Positions 7,313 to 15,346 of a stretch of DNA of 64,000 nt are shown here, in pieces. The notes beneath the pieces are model-generated. The model did not search any database, was not told the origin of the DNA, and worked only from the letters and a program-made list of their open reading frames with translations. Numbering within the stretch: the first letter of the stretch is position 1; each line of letters starts with the position of its first letter. Source of the DNA: Pseudolactococcus sp041800635 (GTDB lineage: Bacteria > Bacillota > Bacilli > Lactobacillales > Streptococcaceae); assembly GCA_047833645.1 (NCBI GenBank), contig CP181259.1, positions 1,674,001 to 1,738,000 of the forward strand, given 5' to 3'. The position numbers and the translations under genes are program-made.

Positions 7313-7362
7313 GCATATTTGTGGTAAAATTGATTAGATAAATTACCGTAGGAGAAACCATT

Positions 7363-7713
7363 TTGGCAATCAAAAAAGCTTTACGCATTAAGAAAAAGAT
7401 TGATTTTGATAAAATTTTTTCTGCCAGAAAATCAACGGCGAATAAAAAATTCGTCGTCTACCAATTGCCTGCCCAAACGACACATTTTAGAGCAGCAATT
7501 TCAGTGAGTAAGAAATTAGGCAATGCGGTCACTCGAAACCGTGTCAAGCGGCTCGTCAGGCACGCTTTAATGCCACTCTCAGCCAATTTATCCCAGGTGG
7601 ATTTTGTCATTGTTTGCCGAAAAGGGGTTGAAACCTTGACCTTTGATGAGGTGCAAAAAAATCTGACCCATGTTTTGAAGGTCGCAAAAATTTATCAAAA
7701 AACGCAAACTTAA
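7363..7713 (+). CDS. rnpA: Ribonuclease P protein component
   Basis: 116 residues; the protein cofactor of RNase P, which removes 5' leaders from pre-tRNAs. The basic RNR motif region (LGNAVTRNRVKRLVR, about 50-64) is diagnostic. The start is TTG at 7363, supported by AGGAG at 7350-7354; the sequence MAIKKALRIKKK matches the usual N-terminus. A -10-like TAAAAT lies at 7325-7330. It is followed by yidC, jag and rpmH, a conserved block in Firmicutes, although here rpmH comes last rather than before rnpA. Confidence 0.93.
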   Translation: MAIKKALRIKKKIDFDKIFSARKSTANKKFVVYQLPAQTTHFRAAISVSKKLGNAVTRNRVKRLVRHALMPLSANLSQVDFVIVCRKGVETLTFDEVQKNLTHVLKVAKIYQKTQT

Positions 7714-7755
7714 TCAGTCCCATGTTTAGGAATATTGTTATAGAAAAGGAATATT

Positions 7756-8568
7756 GTGAAGAAAAAACTTAAATTAGTCGCCTTATCAGGATTAGCCATC
7801 CTTGTGTTGACAGGCTGTGGTCGAACAGATATTACAGGACACACAAGTGGCCTTTGGGAGCAATTCGTTTACGGCTTTGCCCAAATCATCCGCTTTCTCT
7901 CATTCGGTGGCTTGGTCGGTCTAGGCATCATCTTATTCACCCTGATCATCAGAACCTTCTTGTTGCCCTTGATGCACGTGCAAACGAAATCAACCCGTAA
8001 AATGCAAGAAGTGCAGCCTGAATTGAAAAAAATTCAAGCCCAATACCCCGGTAAAGATGCGGAAAGCAAGCGCATCGTCGCTGAAAAAACACAGGAACTT
8101 TATGCCGAAAATGGTGTCAACCCTTACATGGGCTGTCTCCCCTTGCTCGTCCAAATGCCGATTCTCTGGGCTTTGTACCAGGCCATTACCCGGGTTGATT
8201 TTCTGCGCGATGGCCACTTCCTTTGGTTCGACATTTCGGGTCACGACCCTTACTTTGTCCTCCCCATTCTTGCGGCCCTCTTCACCTTTGCTAGTTCATG
8301 GTTGACCATGAAAGCAGCACCTGAAAAGAATGCCATGACGACCAGTATGACCTATGTCATGCCAGCGCTCATCTTTGTGATGGGGGTTAGCGTCGCAGCC
8401 GGTGTCGCCCTTTACTGGACCGTCTCAAATGCCTACCAAGTCTTCCAAACCTTGCTTTTGAACAATCCGTTCAAGCTTCAAGAAGAACGTGACGCTAAGG
8501 CGAACGCAGAAAAAAATAAAGAAAAAGCCCGTCAAAAGGCATTAGCAAAAGCTAAGAAGAAAAAGTAA
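7756..8568 (+). CDS. yidC: Membrane protein insertase YidC/OxaA
   Basis: 270 residues. It inserts and folds membrane proteins, alone or with SecYEG. A lipoprotein-type signal (LAILVLTGC, Cys about 21) is followed by about five membrane segments and a lysine-rich cytoplasmic tail (KAKANAEKNKEKARQKALAKAKKKK pattern). The conserved MYWALYQ-like region appears as LLVQMPILWALYQA. Start is GTG at 7756 with AAAGGA at 7745-7750. Located between rnpA and jag as in other Firmicutes. This is the SpoIIIJ/OxaA1-type paralogue by context with jag. Confidence 0.93.
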   Translation: MKKKLKLVALSGLAILVLTGCGRTDITGHTSGLWEQFVYGFAQIIRFLSFGGLVGLGIILFTLIIRTFLLPLMHVQTKSTRKMQEVQPELKKIQAQYPGKDAESKRIVAEKTQELYAENGVNPYMGCLPLLVQMPILWALYQAITRVDFLRDGHFLWFDISGHDPYFVLPILAALFTFASSWLTMKAAPEKNAMTTSMTYVMPALIFVMGVSVAAGVALYWTVSNAYQVFQTLLLNNPFKLQEERDAKANAEKNKEKARQKALAKAKKKK

Positions 8569-8586
8569 GCTAAGCTTTAAAGCAAG

Positions 8587-8640
8587 ACAGCAAGGCTTGC
8601 TGTGAGCAATCAGAAAAGTGAAGTACTTGTCCTAGACAAG
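8587..8640 (+). other. Two small hairpins between yidC and jag
   Basis: CAGCAAG-G-CTTGCTG (8588-8602) and ACTTGTC-CTA-GACAAGT (8624-8640) are perfect short inverted repeats without T-tracts. They could be RNA-processing or attenuation structures, or simply spacer; nothing decides it. Confidence 0.4.
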
Positions 8641-8696
8641 TGAAGCAAGTTTAAAGTAGGACTTAAGTTATACCTAATAAAGGAGTAGTTAACGAG

Positions 8697-9593
8697 ATGG
8701 CTATTTTTACAGGAAATACAGTAGATGAAGCGATTGAACGCGGGTTGAAAAAACTCGGTGTCAAACGTGAAAATGTCCATATTCAAATCGAACAAAAAGA
8801 TAAAAAAGGTTTTCTGGGCATCGGGAAGAAACGGGCTCGCGTTAATATCGATGCCATTCACGAAGAAACAGTCCGTCAGGCTGACCGCCTTGCCACACGA
8901 GGCTTAGATGCTGACTTTATCGCAGACTCGCCAAAAGTTCAGTCCGCTATGGAAGCGACGCTTGAATTGTCACAAGTGGTCAAAGCAGTGAAAGCTGCTG
9001 AAAAAGCCAGCACAGGTGATTTAAGCCAAGAAGACAAAGAGGCGATTATCGAAGAGGCTAAAAATGAAATCGCTGTGAGAAAACAATTTGAACTCACAAA
9101 TGTGTCTGAACCTGCGGCTGAAGTGGAAGCCTTGACACAAAATCAAAGTAAAGTCATCAAAGAAGTTTCGAAATATTTGACCCTGATCACCCAAGATATG
9201 GGAGTACCAGCCTCTGTTTCAGCCCAAAACGATGGGAATCTGATCATTTTCAATCTCAAATCGACACAAGATGGTTTATTGATCGGCAAGCATGGTAAAA
9301 TTCTTCAGGCTTTACAAGTCCTGGCTAAGGCTTACGCCAATAGTTTGACGGCAGAACGTGTCATCCTAGCGATTAATGTTGGGGACTATCATGAAAAGCG
9401 TAAAGTTTATATTACCAGTCTAGCCCATCACGCGGCCAAGCGTGCCCGAAATGGCGAAACGGTATATATCAATGACTTACAAAGCAATGAACGTAAAATC
9501 GTCCATGCCATTATCTCGCGCGAACCAGGCGTTGCCAGCCGTTCTGTCGGCCGTGATAGTGGGCGCTATATCGTCGTCACAAAAGAAAATTGA
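8697..9593 (+). CDS. jag: RNA-binding protein Jag/KhpB (EloR)
   Basis: 298 residues. Domains in order: Jag-N (about 1-52, with KKGFLGIGKKRARV), an acidic linker, a KH domain (GKHGKILQALQVLAKAY, about 200-216) and an R3H domain (RKIVHAII). In streptococci the KhpA/KhpB pair binds RNA and controls cell elongation; this function is carried over by homology. RBS AAGGAG at 8679-8684. The gene follows yidC, its standard partner. Confidence 0.93.
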   Translation: MAIFTGNTVDEAIERGLKKLGVKRENVHIQIEQKDKKGFLGIGKKRARVNIDAIHEETVRQADRLATRGLDADFIADSPKVQSAMEATLELSQVVKAVKAAEKASTGDLSQEDKEAIIEEAKNEIAVRKQFELTNVSEPAAEVEALTQNQSKVIKEVSKYLTLITQDMGVPASVSAQNDGNLIIFNLKSTQDGLLIGKHGKILQALQVLAKAYANSLTAERVILAINVGDYHEKRKVYITSLAHHAAKRARNGETVYINDLQSNERKIVHAIISREPGVASRSVGRDSGRYIVVTKEN

Positions 9594-9612
9594 GATAAAA
9601 CTTTAGAATACC

Positions 9613-9641
9613 TTGACAAGTCTCGATAAAAACGATAGAAT
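9613..9641 (+). promoter_or_regulatory. rpmH promoter
   Basis: TTGACA (9613-9618), 17 bases, TAGAAT (9636-9641), about 100 bases before the rpmH start. Confidence 0.75.
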
Positions 9642-9738
9642 ATTATGGTATGTTTAGTAACTGATCAAAAGCCTAGGCTAGACATAAGATCACCGGTTTA
9701 CCGGTTATCAAAAATTCTGTACAGGAGGAAGAAACATC

Positions 9739-9873
9739 ATGAAACGTACTTTTCAACCAAGTAAACGTAAACGTCAAAAAACACACGGTTTCCGTAAACG
9801 TATGTCTACTAAAAACGGCCGTCGCGTCGTTGCTAGCCGTCGTCGTAAAGGACGCGCAGTTTTGACTGCATAA
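9739..9873 (+). CDS. rpmH: 50S ribosomal protein L34
   Basis: 44 residues, MKRTFQPSKRKRQKTHGFRK at the start and GRRVVASRRRKGRAVLTA at the end: the universally conserved L34 sequence, extremely basic. RBS AGGAGG at 9723-9728. A consensus-like promoter and a strong terminator bracket it, so it can be made as a single-gene transcript. Confidence 0.98.
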   Translation: MKRTFQPSKRKRQKTHGFRKRMSTKNGRRVVASRRRKGRAVLTA

Positions 9874-9881
9874 AATACGAT

Positions 9882-9917
9882 AAAAAAAACATAGATACTC
9901 GAGCCTATGTTTTTTTT
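9882..9917 (+). terminator. Rho-independent terminator after rpmH
   Basis: AAAACATAG paired with CTATGTTTT across a 9-base loop, with a long T-tract to 9917. Confidence 0.9.
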
Positions 9918-10010
9918 GTTGTCTTTTTGAGATGAAAATTAAGGATAGCTGGATTTGAAAGCAAAATGTGTTAACTAAACTTAATAGAATTAAAAGATAT
10001 ATAGTTTTTG

Positions 10011-10059
10011 TGGACAATTTTGCCAAACTTTTGATACAATGGTAGTGGAAACGATTACA
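10011..10059 (+). promoter_or_regulatory. Promoter with downstream cre (CcpA) site
   Basis: TGGACA (10011-10016), 18 bases, TACAAT (10035-10040), then TGGAAACGATTACA (10046-10059), which fits 13 of 14 positions of the cre consensus TGWAANCGNTNWCA. A cre at the start site predicts repression on preferred sugars. Confidence 0.75.
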
Positions 10060-10083
10060 AACACACAAAGAAAGGCTCACACC

Positions 10084-11004
10084 ATGAAAAAAATTCAAAT
10101 TGCCAATACGGACATGACGGCTAGCCAAATCATTTTAGGTTGTATGCGGATCAACGAAGCGGGAAAAAATCCTGTTGAAATTATTCAGACAGCCTATGAT
10201 CATGGGATTAACTTCTTTGATCATGCGGATATCTATGGTAAAGGCGAATGCGAAACGATTTTCGCGCAAGCCTTGAAAGCAACCAGTATCTCACGCTCAG
10301 ATATTTATCTGCAGTCCAAAGTTGGGATTCGACCGGGGATTGCTTTCGACTTTTCCAAAGCACATATCATTGAAGCAGTAGAAGGGTCACTGAAACGCTT
10401 AGACACGGATTACTTGGATGCGCTCCTTTTACATCGTCCAGATACCTTGGTTGAGCCGGAAGAAGTTGCAGAAGCATTTTCACAGCTTGAAAAAGCAGGT
10501 AAAGTTCGTGCTTTTGGGGTATCCAATCAAAATCCTGGTCAGATTGAGCTCTTAAAAACAGCAGTCAAACAACCACTCAATATCAATCAACTTCAATTTG
10601 GTCTCAAACACACCGGCATGATTGATGCTGGTATCAATGTCAACATGGAAAATCAAGCGGGTCTGGTTCGGGATGGTGGTATTTTAGAATATTCACGTCT
10701 TCACGACATGACGATCCAAGCTTGGTCACCTTTCCAATATGGCTTCTTCGAAGGTGTCTTTGTTGGCAATACTGAAAAATTCCCTGAACTTAACGCGAAA
10801 TTGCAAGAGCTTGCCGACCAATACAAGGTGACACCATCTGGTATCGCTGTGGCCTTCATCAATCGCCACCCAGCTAAGATCCAAACGATTCTTGGTACGA
10901 TGACACCCTCACGGATTATTGAGGCGACAGAGGCTGCTGATATCGTCCTGACGCGTGAAGAATGGTATAGCCTCTACATGGCAGCAGGCAATATCTTACC
11001 TTAA
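10084..11004 (+). CDS. Aldo/keto reductase (YcsN/YdhF type)
   Basis: 306 residues. A NAD(P)H-dependent TIM-barrel oxidoreductase; substrate unknown. The catalytic tetrad is visible: Asp and Tyr in NFFDHADIYG, Lys in LQSKVG, His in LLLHRPD. Start chosen at 10084 (MKKIQIANTDM) because this is where family similarity begins and GAAAGG lies 11 bases ahead; the longer frame back to 10039 would run through the cre site. Single gene between a cre-controlled promoter and a terminator, suggesting a role in secondary carbon metabolism. Confidence 0.88.
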   Translation: MKKIQIANTDMTASQIILGCMRINEAGKNPVEIIQTAYDHGINFFDHADIYGKGECETIFAQALKATSISRSDIYLQSKVGIRPGIAFDFSKAHIIEAVEGSLKRLDTDYLDALLLHRPDTLVEPEEVAEAFSQLEKAGKVRAFGVSNQNPGQIELLKTAVKQPLNINQLQFGLKHTGMIDAGINVNMENQAGLVRDGGILEYSRLHDMTIQAWSPFQYGFFEGVFVGNTEKFPELNAKLQELADQYKVTPSGIAVAFINRHPAKIQTILGTMTPSRIIEATEAADIVLTREEWYSLYMAAGNILP

Positions 11005-11012
11005 AACTAGAG

Positions 11013-11060
11013 AAGGCGAGAAGCATTCCGACAAATAGGAAAGCTGCTCGCCTTTTTTTA
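11013..11060 (+). terminator. Rho-independent terminator after the aldo/keto reductase
   Basis: AAGGCGAG (11013-11020) against CTCGCCTT (11047-11054), inner AGC/GCT pairs, then T-tract. Confidence 0.85.
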
Positions 11061-11099
11061 TTTTCCTATAAGATAAATCGCTAAAACGGTGACTATTGT

Positions 11100-11128
11100 T
11101 TGAATTTTTAGCAAAAATACCTTATAAT
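11100..11128 (+). promoter_or_regulatory. ireB-ruvX operon promoter
   Basis: TTGAAT (11100-11105), 17 bases, TATAAT (11123-11128), 38 bases before the ireB start. Confidence 0.7.
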
Positions 11129-11166
11129 GAAACTAACTCAAAAACTACAGAAGTGAGGTGACAGAT

Positions 11167-11433
11167 ATGAGTTTTACAGATGAAACGGTACGTTTCGAGT
11201 TTGATGACTCGAGCAAAAAAGAAATTGGCGAAACACTTGTCAGCGTCTACAAGTCTCTCGGTGAAAAAGGTTACAACCCGATTAACCAAATGGTCGGCTA
11301 CGTCTTATCAGGCGACCCAGCTTATATTCCGCGCCATAACGATGCCAGAAACAAAATCCGTCGTTTTGACCGGGATGACATCGTCGAAGAATTAATTAAA
11401 AATTACCTCAAGGACCAAGGTGTCTCACTTTGA
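11167..11433 (+). CDS. ireB: IreB family regulatory phosphoprotein (UPF0297)
   Basis: 88 residues, strongly conserved family (SFTDETVRFEF, then GYNPINQMVGYVLSGDPAYIPRHNDARNKIR). In Enterococcus faecalis IreB is a substrate of the Ser/Thr kinase IreK and restrains cephalosporin resistance; a two-threonine N-terminal region is the known phosphorylation area there. Start ATG at 11167 behind GAGGTG (11155-11160); an upstream GTG at 11158 is part of this RBS. The stop overlaps the ruvX start by one base. Always found with ruvX and the DUF1292 gene in Firmicutes. Confidence 0.93.
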   Translation: MSFTDETVRFEFDDSSKKEIGETLVSVYKSLGEKGYNPINQMVGYVLSGDPAYIPRHNDARNKIRRFDRDDIVEELIKNYLKDQGVSL

Positions 11434-11855
11434 TGCAACGGTTAATGGGGTTAGACGTCGGGAGTGTGACTGTCGGCGTGGCCGTCAGCGACTTGTTAGG
11501 TTATACAGCTCAGCCTGTTGAGACGATTCGGATCAATGAATCAAAAGCAGATTATGGGTTTGAGCGTTTGGCAGAGCTGGTCGCAGAGTATCAACCTGCC
11601 AAATTTGTCTTGGGCTTACCCAAACACATGAACAATGACGAAGGCATTCGAGCGCAAGCTAGTCGCCACTATGGTGATTTACTGTTCGAAAAATTTGGTA
11701 TTCCGGTTGCCTATCAAGATGAACGGCTCACGACCGCCCAAGCAGAGAAAATTTTAATTCAAGGCAACACCCGTCGTGAAAATCGCAAAAAATATATCGA
11801 TAAATTAGCAGCTGTGCTGATTTTGCAAAACTATCTGGATAGCCATACCTTATAA
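11433..11855 (+). CDS. ruvX: Holliday junction resolvase-like RuvX (YqgF)
   Basis: 140 residues. RNase-H-fold protein of the YqgF family, thought to act on Holliday junctions or in 16S rRNA 5' maturation. The metal-binding pattern is seen in GLDVGSVTVGVAVSD (about 6-20), LGLPKHMN, and DERLTTAQAE. ATG at 11433 overlaps the previous TGA. Middle gene of the ireB-ruvX-DUF1292 operon. Confidence 0.93.
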   Translation: MQRLMGLDVGSVTVGVAVSDLLGYTAQPVETIRINESKADYGFERLAELVAEYQPAKFVLGLPKHMNNDEGIRAQASRHYGDLLFEKFGIPVAYQDERLTTAQAEKILIQGNTRRENRKKYIDKLAAVLILQNYLDSHTL

Positions 11856-11893
11856 GCTAAGCCATCAAATCGTACTGAAACTAGGAGTAAAAA

Positions 11894-12229
11894 ATGACTG
11901 AACAGACACATCATCATGACCACGATCACGATCATAACCACGAACATGAGCAGGAATTTATCACGTTGGTTGATGACCAGGGCAATGAAGCCTTGTTTGA
12001 AATTCTTTTGACAATCGACGGTCAAGAAGAATTTGGTAAAAACTATGTCTTAGTTGTACCAGCTGGTGCAGAAGAAGACGAGAATGGTGAAGTTGAAATT
12101 CAAGCCTACGCTTATACGCAAAACGAAGATGGGACTGAGGGTGACCTCTTACCTATCCCTGAAGATGCGGATGCAGAATGGGATATGATCGAAGAAGTCT
12201 TCAATACGTTTGTTGAAGAACAAGACTAA
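11894..12229 (+). CDS. DUF1292 protein (YrzB-like) with histidine-rich N-terminus
   Basis: 111 residues, strongly acidic. The N-terminus (residues 5-18) is a run of alternating His and Asp/Asn, resembling a metal-binding tail; the rest (FITLVDDQGNEALFEILLTI and later YAYTQNEDGTEGDL) is the DUF1292 domain of unknown function. RBS AGGAG at 11883-11887. Third gene of the conserved ireB-ruvX trio. The His-rich tail may vary between lineages. Confidence 0.9.
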   Translation: MTEQTHHHDHDHDHNHEHEQEFITLVDDQGNEALFEILLTIDGQEEFGKNYVLVVPAGAEEDENGEVEIQAYAYTQNEDGTEGDLLPIPEDADAEWDMIEEVFNTFVEEQD

Positions 12230-12244
12230 TCTGACTTAAATAAA

Positions 12245-12302
12245 ACTCTGGCAATATGTCTGTCTGATGCTTATCAGAACAAACATATTGCCAGATTTTT
12301 TT
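12245..12302 (+). terminator. Strong terminator after the DUF1292 gene, possibly bidirectional
   Basis: CTCTGGCAATATGT near 12245-12258 is matched by ACATATTGCCAGA at 12284-12296, then a T-tract. It could also serve the convergent MFS gene. Confidence 0.85.
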
Positions 12303-12326
12303 GTATGTCGAGATCAAGCGAGAGAG

Positions 12327-13577
12327 TTAGAGGTCATCTATCATCTCATCAGCATCCGTCATAATCACCAGATGATCTAGTTTCTTGACATCAGGCAAGA
12401 GCAGGCAGACGATACTGCCGATAAAGATACTGCCACCCGCAAGAATGAGCAGAGGTGGGATGCCTAAACTTTCAGCTAGAGGTGCCGCAAAAATCAATCC
12501 AATGGGACTGGCGAGGGAAGTCATAGCTTGGGTAATGCCCATAACGCGTCCCGTTTGCTTAGCGGGAAAGGCTTGTTGGATGATTGACGTGAAAAGACCA
12601 TTTGCGGCCATAAAACCGATGCCACCAGGCAACTGTAGGGCGATGAACAGCCAAAGTCCATGTTGATTGTCAGGTAAAAAGCCCATGCTCGTAAAGGCCA
12701 GGCCAGCTAAAAAATACCACATGACAGCAATTGTCAGTCGGCGCTTGGTCGTCGCGAAGAGACTGATGAGTAAGCCGCCAAGCAGAGAGCCGAGAAACCA
12801 AAAAACTTCAACGATAGAAGCATCAGAAATACTACCATGAAAATAAGAGGTCGTAATCAAAGGGAAGAGTGAAAAAGCAGGCCAAGAAAACATGCCAATC
12901 AAGGTCGTAATGATCAAAAAATGAAAAATGCCTTGATGGTGTCGGACGAGTTTAAAGCCTTCAACCAATTCATGAAGATAGGAGTTTGGATTATCAAGAT
13001 GGTCAAAACTTGGAATCCGTGTCATCAGGACGGTGAAGGTCGCAATAATAGCCCCCACGACATCTACTAGCATGATTTGAGAAATAGGTAAAAAACCGTA
13101 GAGAAAGGCACCAATGACTGGTGTGACAACCAATGAAGCGCTATTAAAAGCGCCGTTGAGGCCACTAATTTTAGGGACGAAGTCCTCAGGTACAAGAGTC
13201 GGGATGATGGATTGGGCGGTTGGCGTCTGAATGGCGCCCGCCAGACTTCTGATGAACATGGCGACCCCTAATAACCAAAAAGGGAGTGGGCCGCCACGAC
13301 CATAAATCGCAAAAATAATCGCAGCAAGGGCGACAATCCAGTCACCGGATAACAAGAGAATTTTCTTGTTGAGACGATCGATTAATGGCCCAACCAAGGG
13401 GGAGACAATAATACCGGGAATAAAGGCGATGAGCGTATACATGGCAAGGAACGTCGGACTTTTAGAACGATCCGTGATGTACCAAAGTAAGGCATACTGG
13501 GCAATCATGCTCGTAAAAAAGGATAATTGTTGGCCGACAAAAAGTGTGAAAAAATTCTTTTTCCAATTTGTTTTCAT
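12327..13577 (-). CDS. MFS exporter (macrolide-efflux/EntS-like, MFS_3 type)
   Basis: 416 residues with about 12 membrane helices and an open N-terminus WKKNFFTLFVGQQLSFFTS, typical of the Mef/EntS-like drug efflux group. The loop PLIDRLNKKILL between helices 2 and 3 is the MFS loop motif. Such proteins export drugs or small metabolites by proton antiport; the substrate is not known. It ends in an acidic tail (DADEMIDDL). Only gene on the minus strand in this part, convergent with the ireB operon. Confidence 0.85.
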   Translation of the reverse strand: MKTNWKKNFFTLFVGQQLSFFTSMIAQYALLWYITDRSKSPTFLAMYTLIAFIPGIIVSPLVGPLIDRLNKKILLLSGDWIVALAAIIFAIYGRGGPLPFWLLGVAMFIRSLAGAIQTPTAQSIIPTLVPEDFVPKISGLNGAFNSASLVVTPVIGAFLYGFLPISQIMLVDVVGAIIATFTVLMTRIPSFDHLDNPNSYLHELVEGFKLVRHHQGIFHFLIITTLIGMFSWPAFSLFPLITTSYFHGSISDASIVEVFWFLGSLLGGLLISLFATTKRRLTIAVMWYFLAGLAFTSMGFLPDNQHGLWLFIALQLPGGIGFMAANGLFTSIIQQAFPAKQTGRVMGITQAMTSLASPIGLIFAAPLAESLGIPPLLILAGGSIFIGSIVCLLLPDVKKLDHLVIMTDADEMIDDL

Positions 13578-13746
13578 ATCTTTTTAATTTTATCAAAATT
13601 TTGACAAGACGGAAATACCTTTGATGATTTAAATTGAAAAGTTTAGCTAGAGATGAAACGAGGTGAAAAAAGATTAGATGTGTCATGGTCGCGACTAACA
13701 TGTTTTATCCGATGTTAAAAAGTGTTCTGGATGATCGAGGTCTAGC

Positions 13747-13800
13747 TTGACAAATATCTCTGTAAGTAGTAAACTAACGTTAGTTTACTAAAAACTAACG
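13747..13800 (+). promoter_or_regulatory. Promoter and palindromic operator of the HTH-aminotransferase gene
   Basis: TTGACA (13747-13752), 17 bases, TAAACT (13770-13775). A perfect 22-base palindrome (13768-13789; half AGTAAACTAAC followed by its reverse complement) covers the -10. Another half-site AAACTAACG lies at 13792-13800. The protein encoded next has an XRE DNA-binding domain, so autoregulation is likely. Confidence 0.75.
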
Positions 13801-13808
13801 AGGTGGAG

Positions 13809-15239
13809 ATGACAATCAAGAATAAATTAACGATATTACGAGAGCAATCTGGCTTTAGTCAGGCAGCCGTTGCCAGGAAAATCGGCGTTTCTAAGCCAAC
13901 CTATTGGGCTTGGGAGAAAGGGAATGCCAAGCCCAAAGCAGAAAGTCTTAAAAAACTGGCAGCATTATATGACGTAAAATTGGATGACCTAACGGAAAAA
14001 ACTAACGAGAAAGTGGCGACGCCTATGACAACATTTGAAAAATCTCAAAAACTTGACCATGTGGCCTATGATATTCGGGGTCCTGTCTTGGACGAAGCCA
14101 ATCGTATGCGGGCTAATGGCGAGAAAATTTTGCGCCTCAATACAGGGAATCCAGCCGAGTTTGGCTTTACGGCTCCTGATGAAGTGATTCGGGACTTGAT
14201 CATGAATGCGCGTGACAGTGAGGGGTATTCAGACAGCAAAGGGATCTTTAGCGCGCGTAAAGCGATCATGCAGTATTGCCAAGTCCTAGGTTTTCCAAAT
14301 GTTGACGTTGATGATATTTACACCGGCAATGGTGTGAGTGAACTCATTTCCATGTCTATGAATGGCCTGTTAAATACGGGGGACGAAGTCTTGGTCCCAA
14401 TGCCAGACTATCCGCTTTGGACGGCGTCTATTAGCTTGGCGGGTGGTCAAGCGGTGCATTATCTCTGTGATGAATCAGCAGAGTGGTATCCAGATATTGC
14501 GGATATCAAGTCGAAAATCACGTCGAATACCAAGGCGATTGTCATCATTAACCCCAATAATCCGACGGGTGCTGTTTACCCACGTGAGGTCTTGTTAGAA
14601 ATCGTCGAAATCGCACGTCAGAATGATTTGATTATTTTCTCGGATGAAATTTATGATCGGATCATTATGGATGGCATTAAGCATGTGCCAATTGCGACGC
14701 TTGCGCCCGACCTGTTTGTCGTGACCATGAATGGGTTGTCAAAATCACATCGTGTGGCTGGCTTCCGAGTGGGTTGGATGGTGCTGTCAGGTGATAAGAG
14801 ACGGGCCCAAGGCTATATTGAAGGCTTAAACATGCTGGCCAATATGCGCCTGTGTTCAAATGTGCTGGCGCAACAAGTTATTCAAACGTCATTAGGTGGC
14901 ATACAGTCTGTTGATGAATTATTGTTGCCAGGTGGTCGCATCTATGAGCAACGTGAATTTATTTATAAGGCCATGAATGAAATTCCCGGGATTTCAGCAG
15001 TGAAACCGAAAGCGGCTTTTTATATTTTTCCTAAAATTGATACCGCTAGGTATAATATCCGTGATGACGAACAATTTGTATTAGATTTTCTCAAACAAGA
15101 AAAAGTCATGTTGGTCCATGGGCGTGGCTTTAATTGGAAGGATCCTGATCATTTCCGGATTGTTTATATGCCACGTGTGGATGAATTAGCTCAAATTCAA
15201 GAGAAAATGACGCGATTTTTGTCTAAATATCGCCAGTAA
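13809..15239 (+). CDS. XRE-type HTH domain fused to an AlaT-like aminotransferase
   Basis: About 476 residues. Residues 1-60 form an XRE helix-turn-helix (NKLTILREQSGFSQAAVARK then GVSKPTYWAWEKG); after a short linker, from MTTFEKSQKLDHVAYDIRGP on, the protein is a class I/II PLP aminotransferase of the AlaT type, with the Schiff-base lysine in MNGLSKSHR. AlaT makes alanine from pyruvate and glutamate, and in streptococci it normally starts at the MTTFEK point and precedes codY, as here. Start chosen at ATG 13809 (AGG 13801-13803); GTG at 13803 is possible. An internal ATG at 14025 could give a free aminotransferase. The fusion is unusual. Confidence 0.85.
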   Translation: MTIKNKLTILREQSGFSQAAVARKIGVSKPTYWAWEKGNAKPKAESLKKLAALYDVKLDDLTEKTNEKVATPMTTFEKSQKLDHVAYDIRGPVLDEANRMRANGEKILRLNTGNPAEFGFTAPDEVIRDLIMNARDSEGYSDSKGIFSARKAIMQYCQVLGFPNVDVDDIYTGNGVSELISMSMNGLLNTGDEVLVPMPDYPLWTASISLAGGQAVHYLCDESAEWYPDIADIKSKITSNTKAIVIINPNNPTGAVYPREVLLEIVEIARQNDLIIFSDEIYDRIIMDGIKHVPIATLAPDLFVVTMNGLSKSHRVAGFRVGWMVLSGDKRRAQGYIEGLNMLANMRLCSNVLAQQVIQTSLGGIQSVDELLLPGGRIYEQREFIYKAMNEIPGISAVKPKAAFYIFPKIDTARYNIRDDEQFVLDFLKQEKVMLVHGRGFNWKDPDHFRIVYMPRVDELAQIQEKMTRFLSKYRQ

Positions 15240-15266
15240 ATTGTTTTAAAATAGAAAACAATAAAT

Positions 15267-15311
15267 AATTTTCTGAATATTGTTGTATTTCTGATTTGTT
15301 ATTGTTATAAT
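15267..15311 (+). promoter_or_regulatory. codY promoter with CodY box
   Basis: AATTTTCTGAATATT (15267-15281) matches the CodY box AATTTTCWGAAAATT at 14 of 15 bases. TTGTAT (15283-15288), 17 bases, TATAAT (15306-15311). The box touches the -35, so CodY should repress its own gene, as known in Lactococcus lactis. Confidence 0.85.
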
Positions 15312-15346
15312 AAAGCTATAGAAACTTTTTTGAAAATAGGAGAAGT

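Noticed and set aside
8057..8305. Alternative frame within yidC
   Set aside because: Lies wholly inside a well-supported gene; no RBS and no family resemblance.
12385..12666. Plus-strand frame opposite the MFS exporter
   Set aside because: Antisense shadow of a clear membrane protein; Pro/Met/Arg-rich composition typical of reversed hydrophobic codons.
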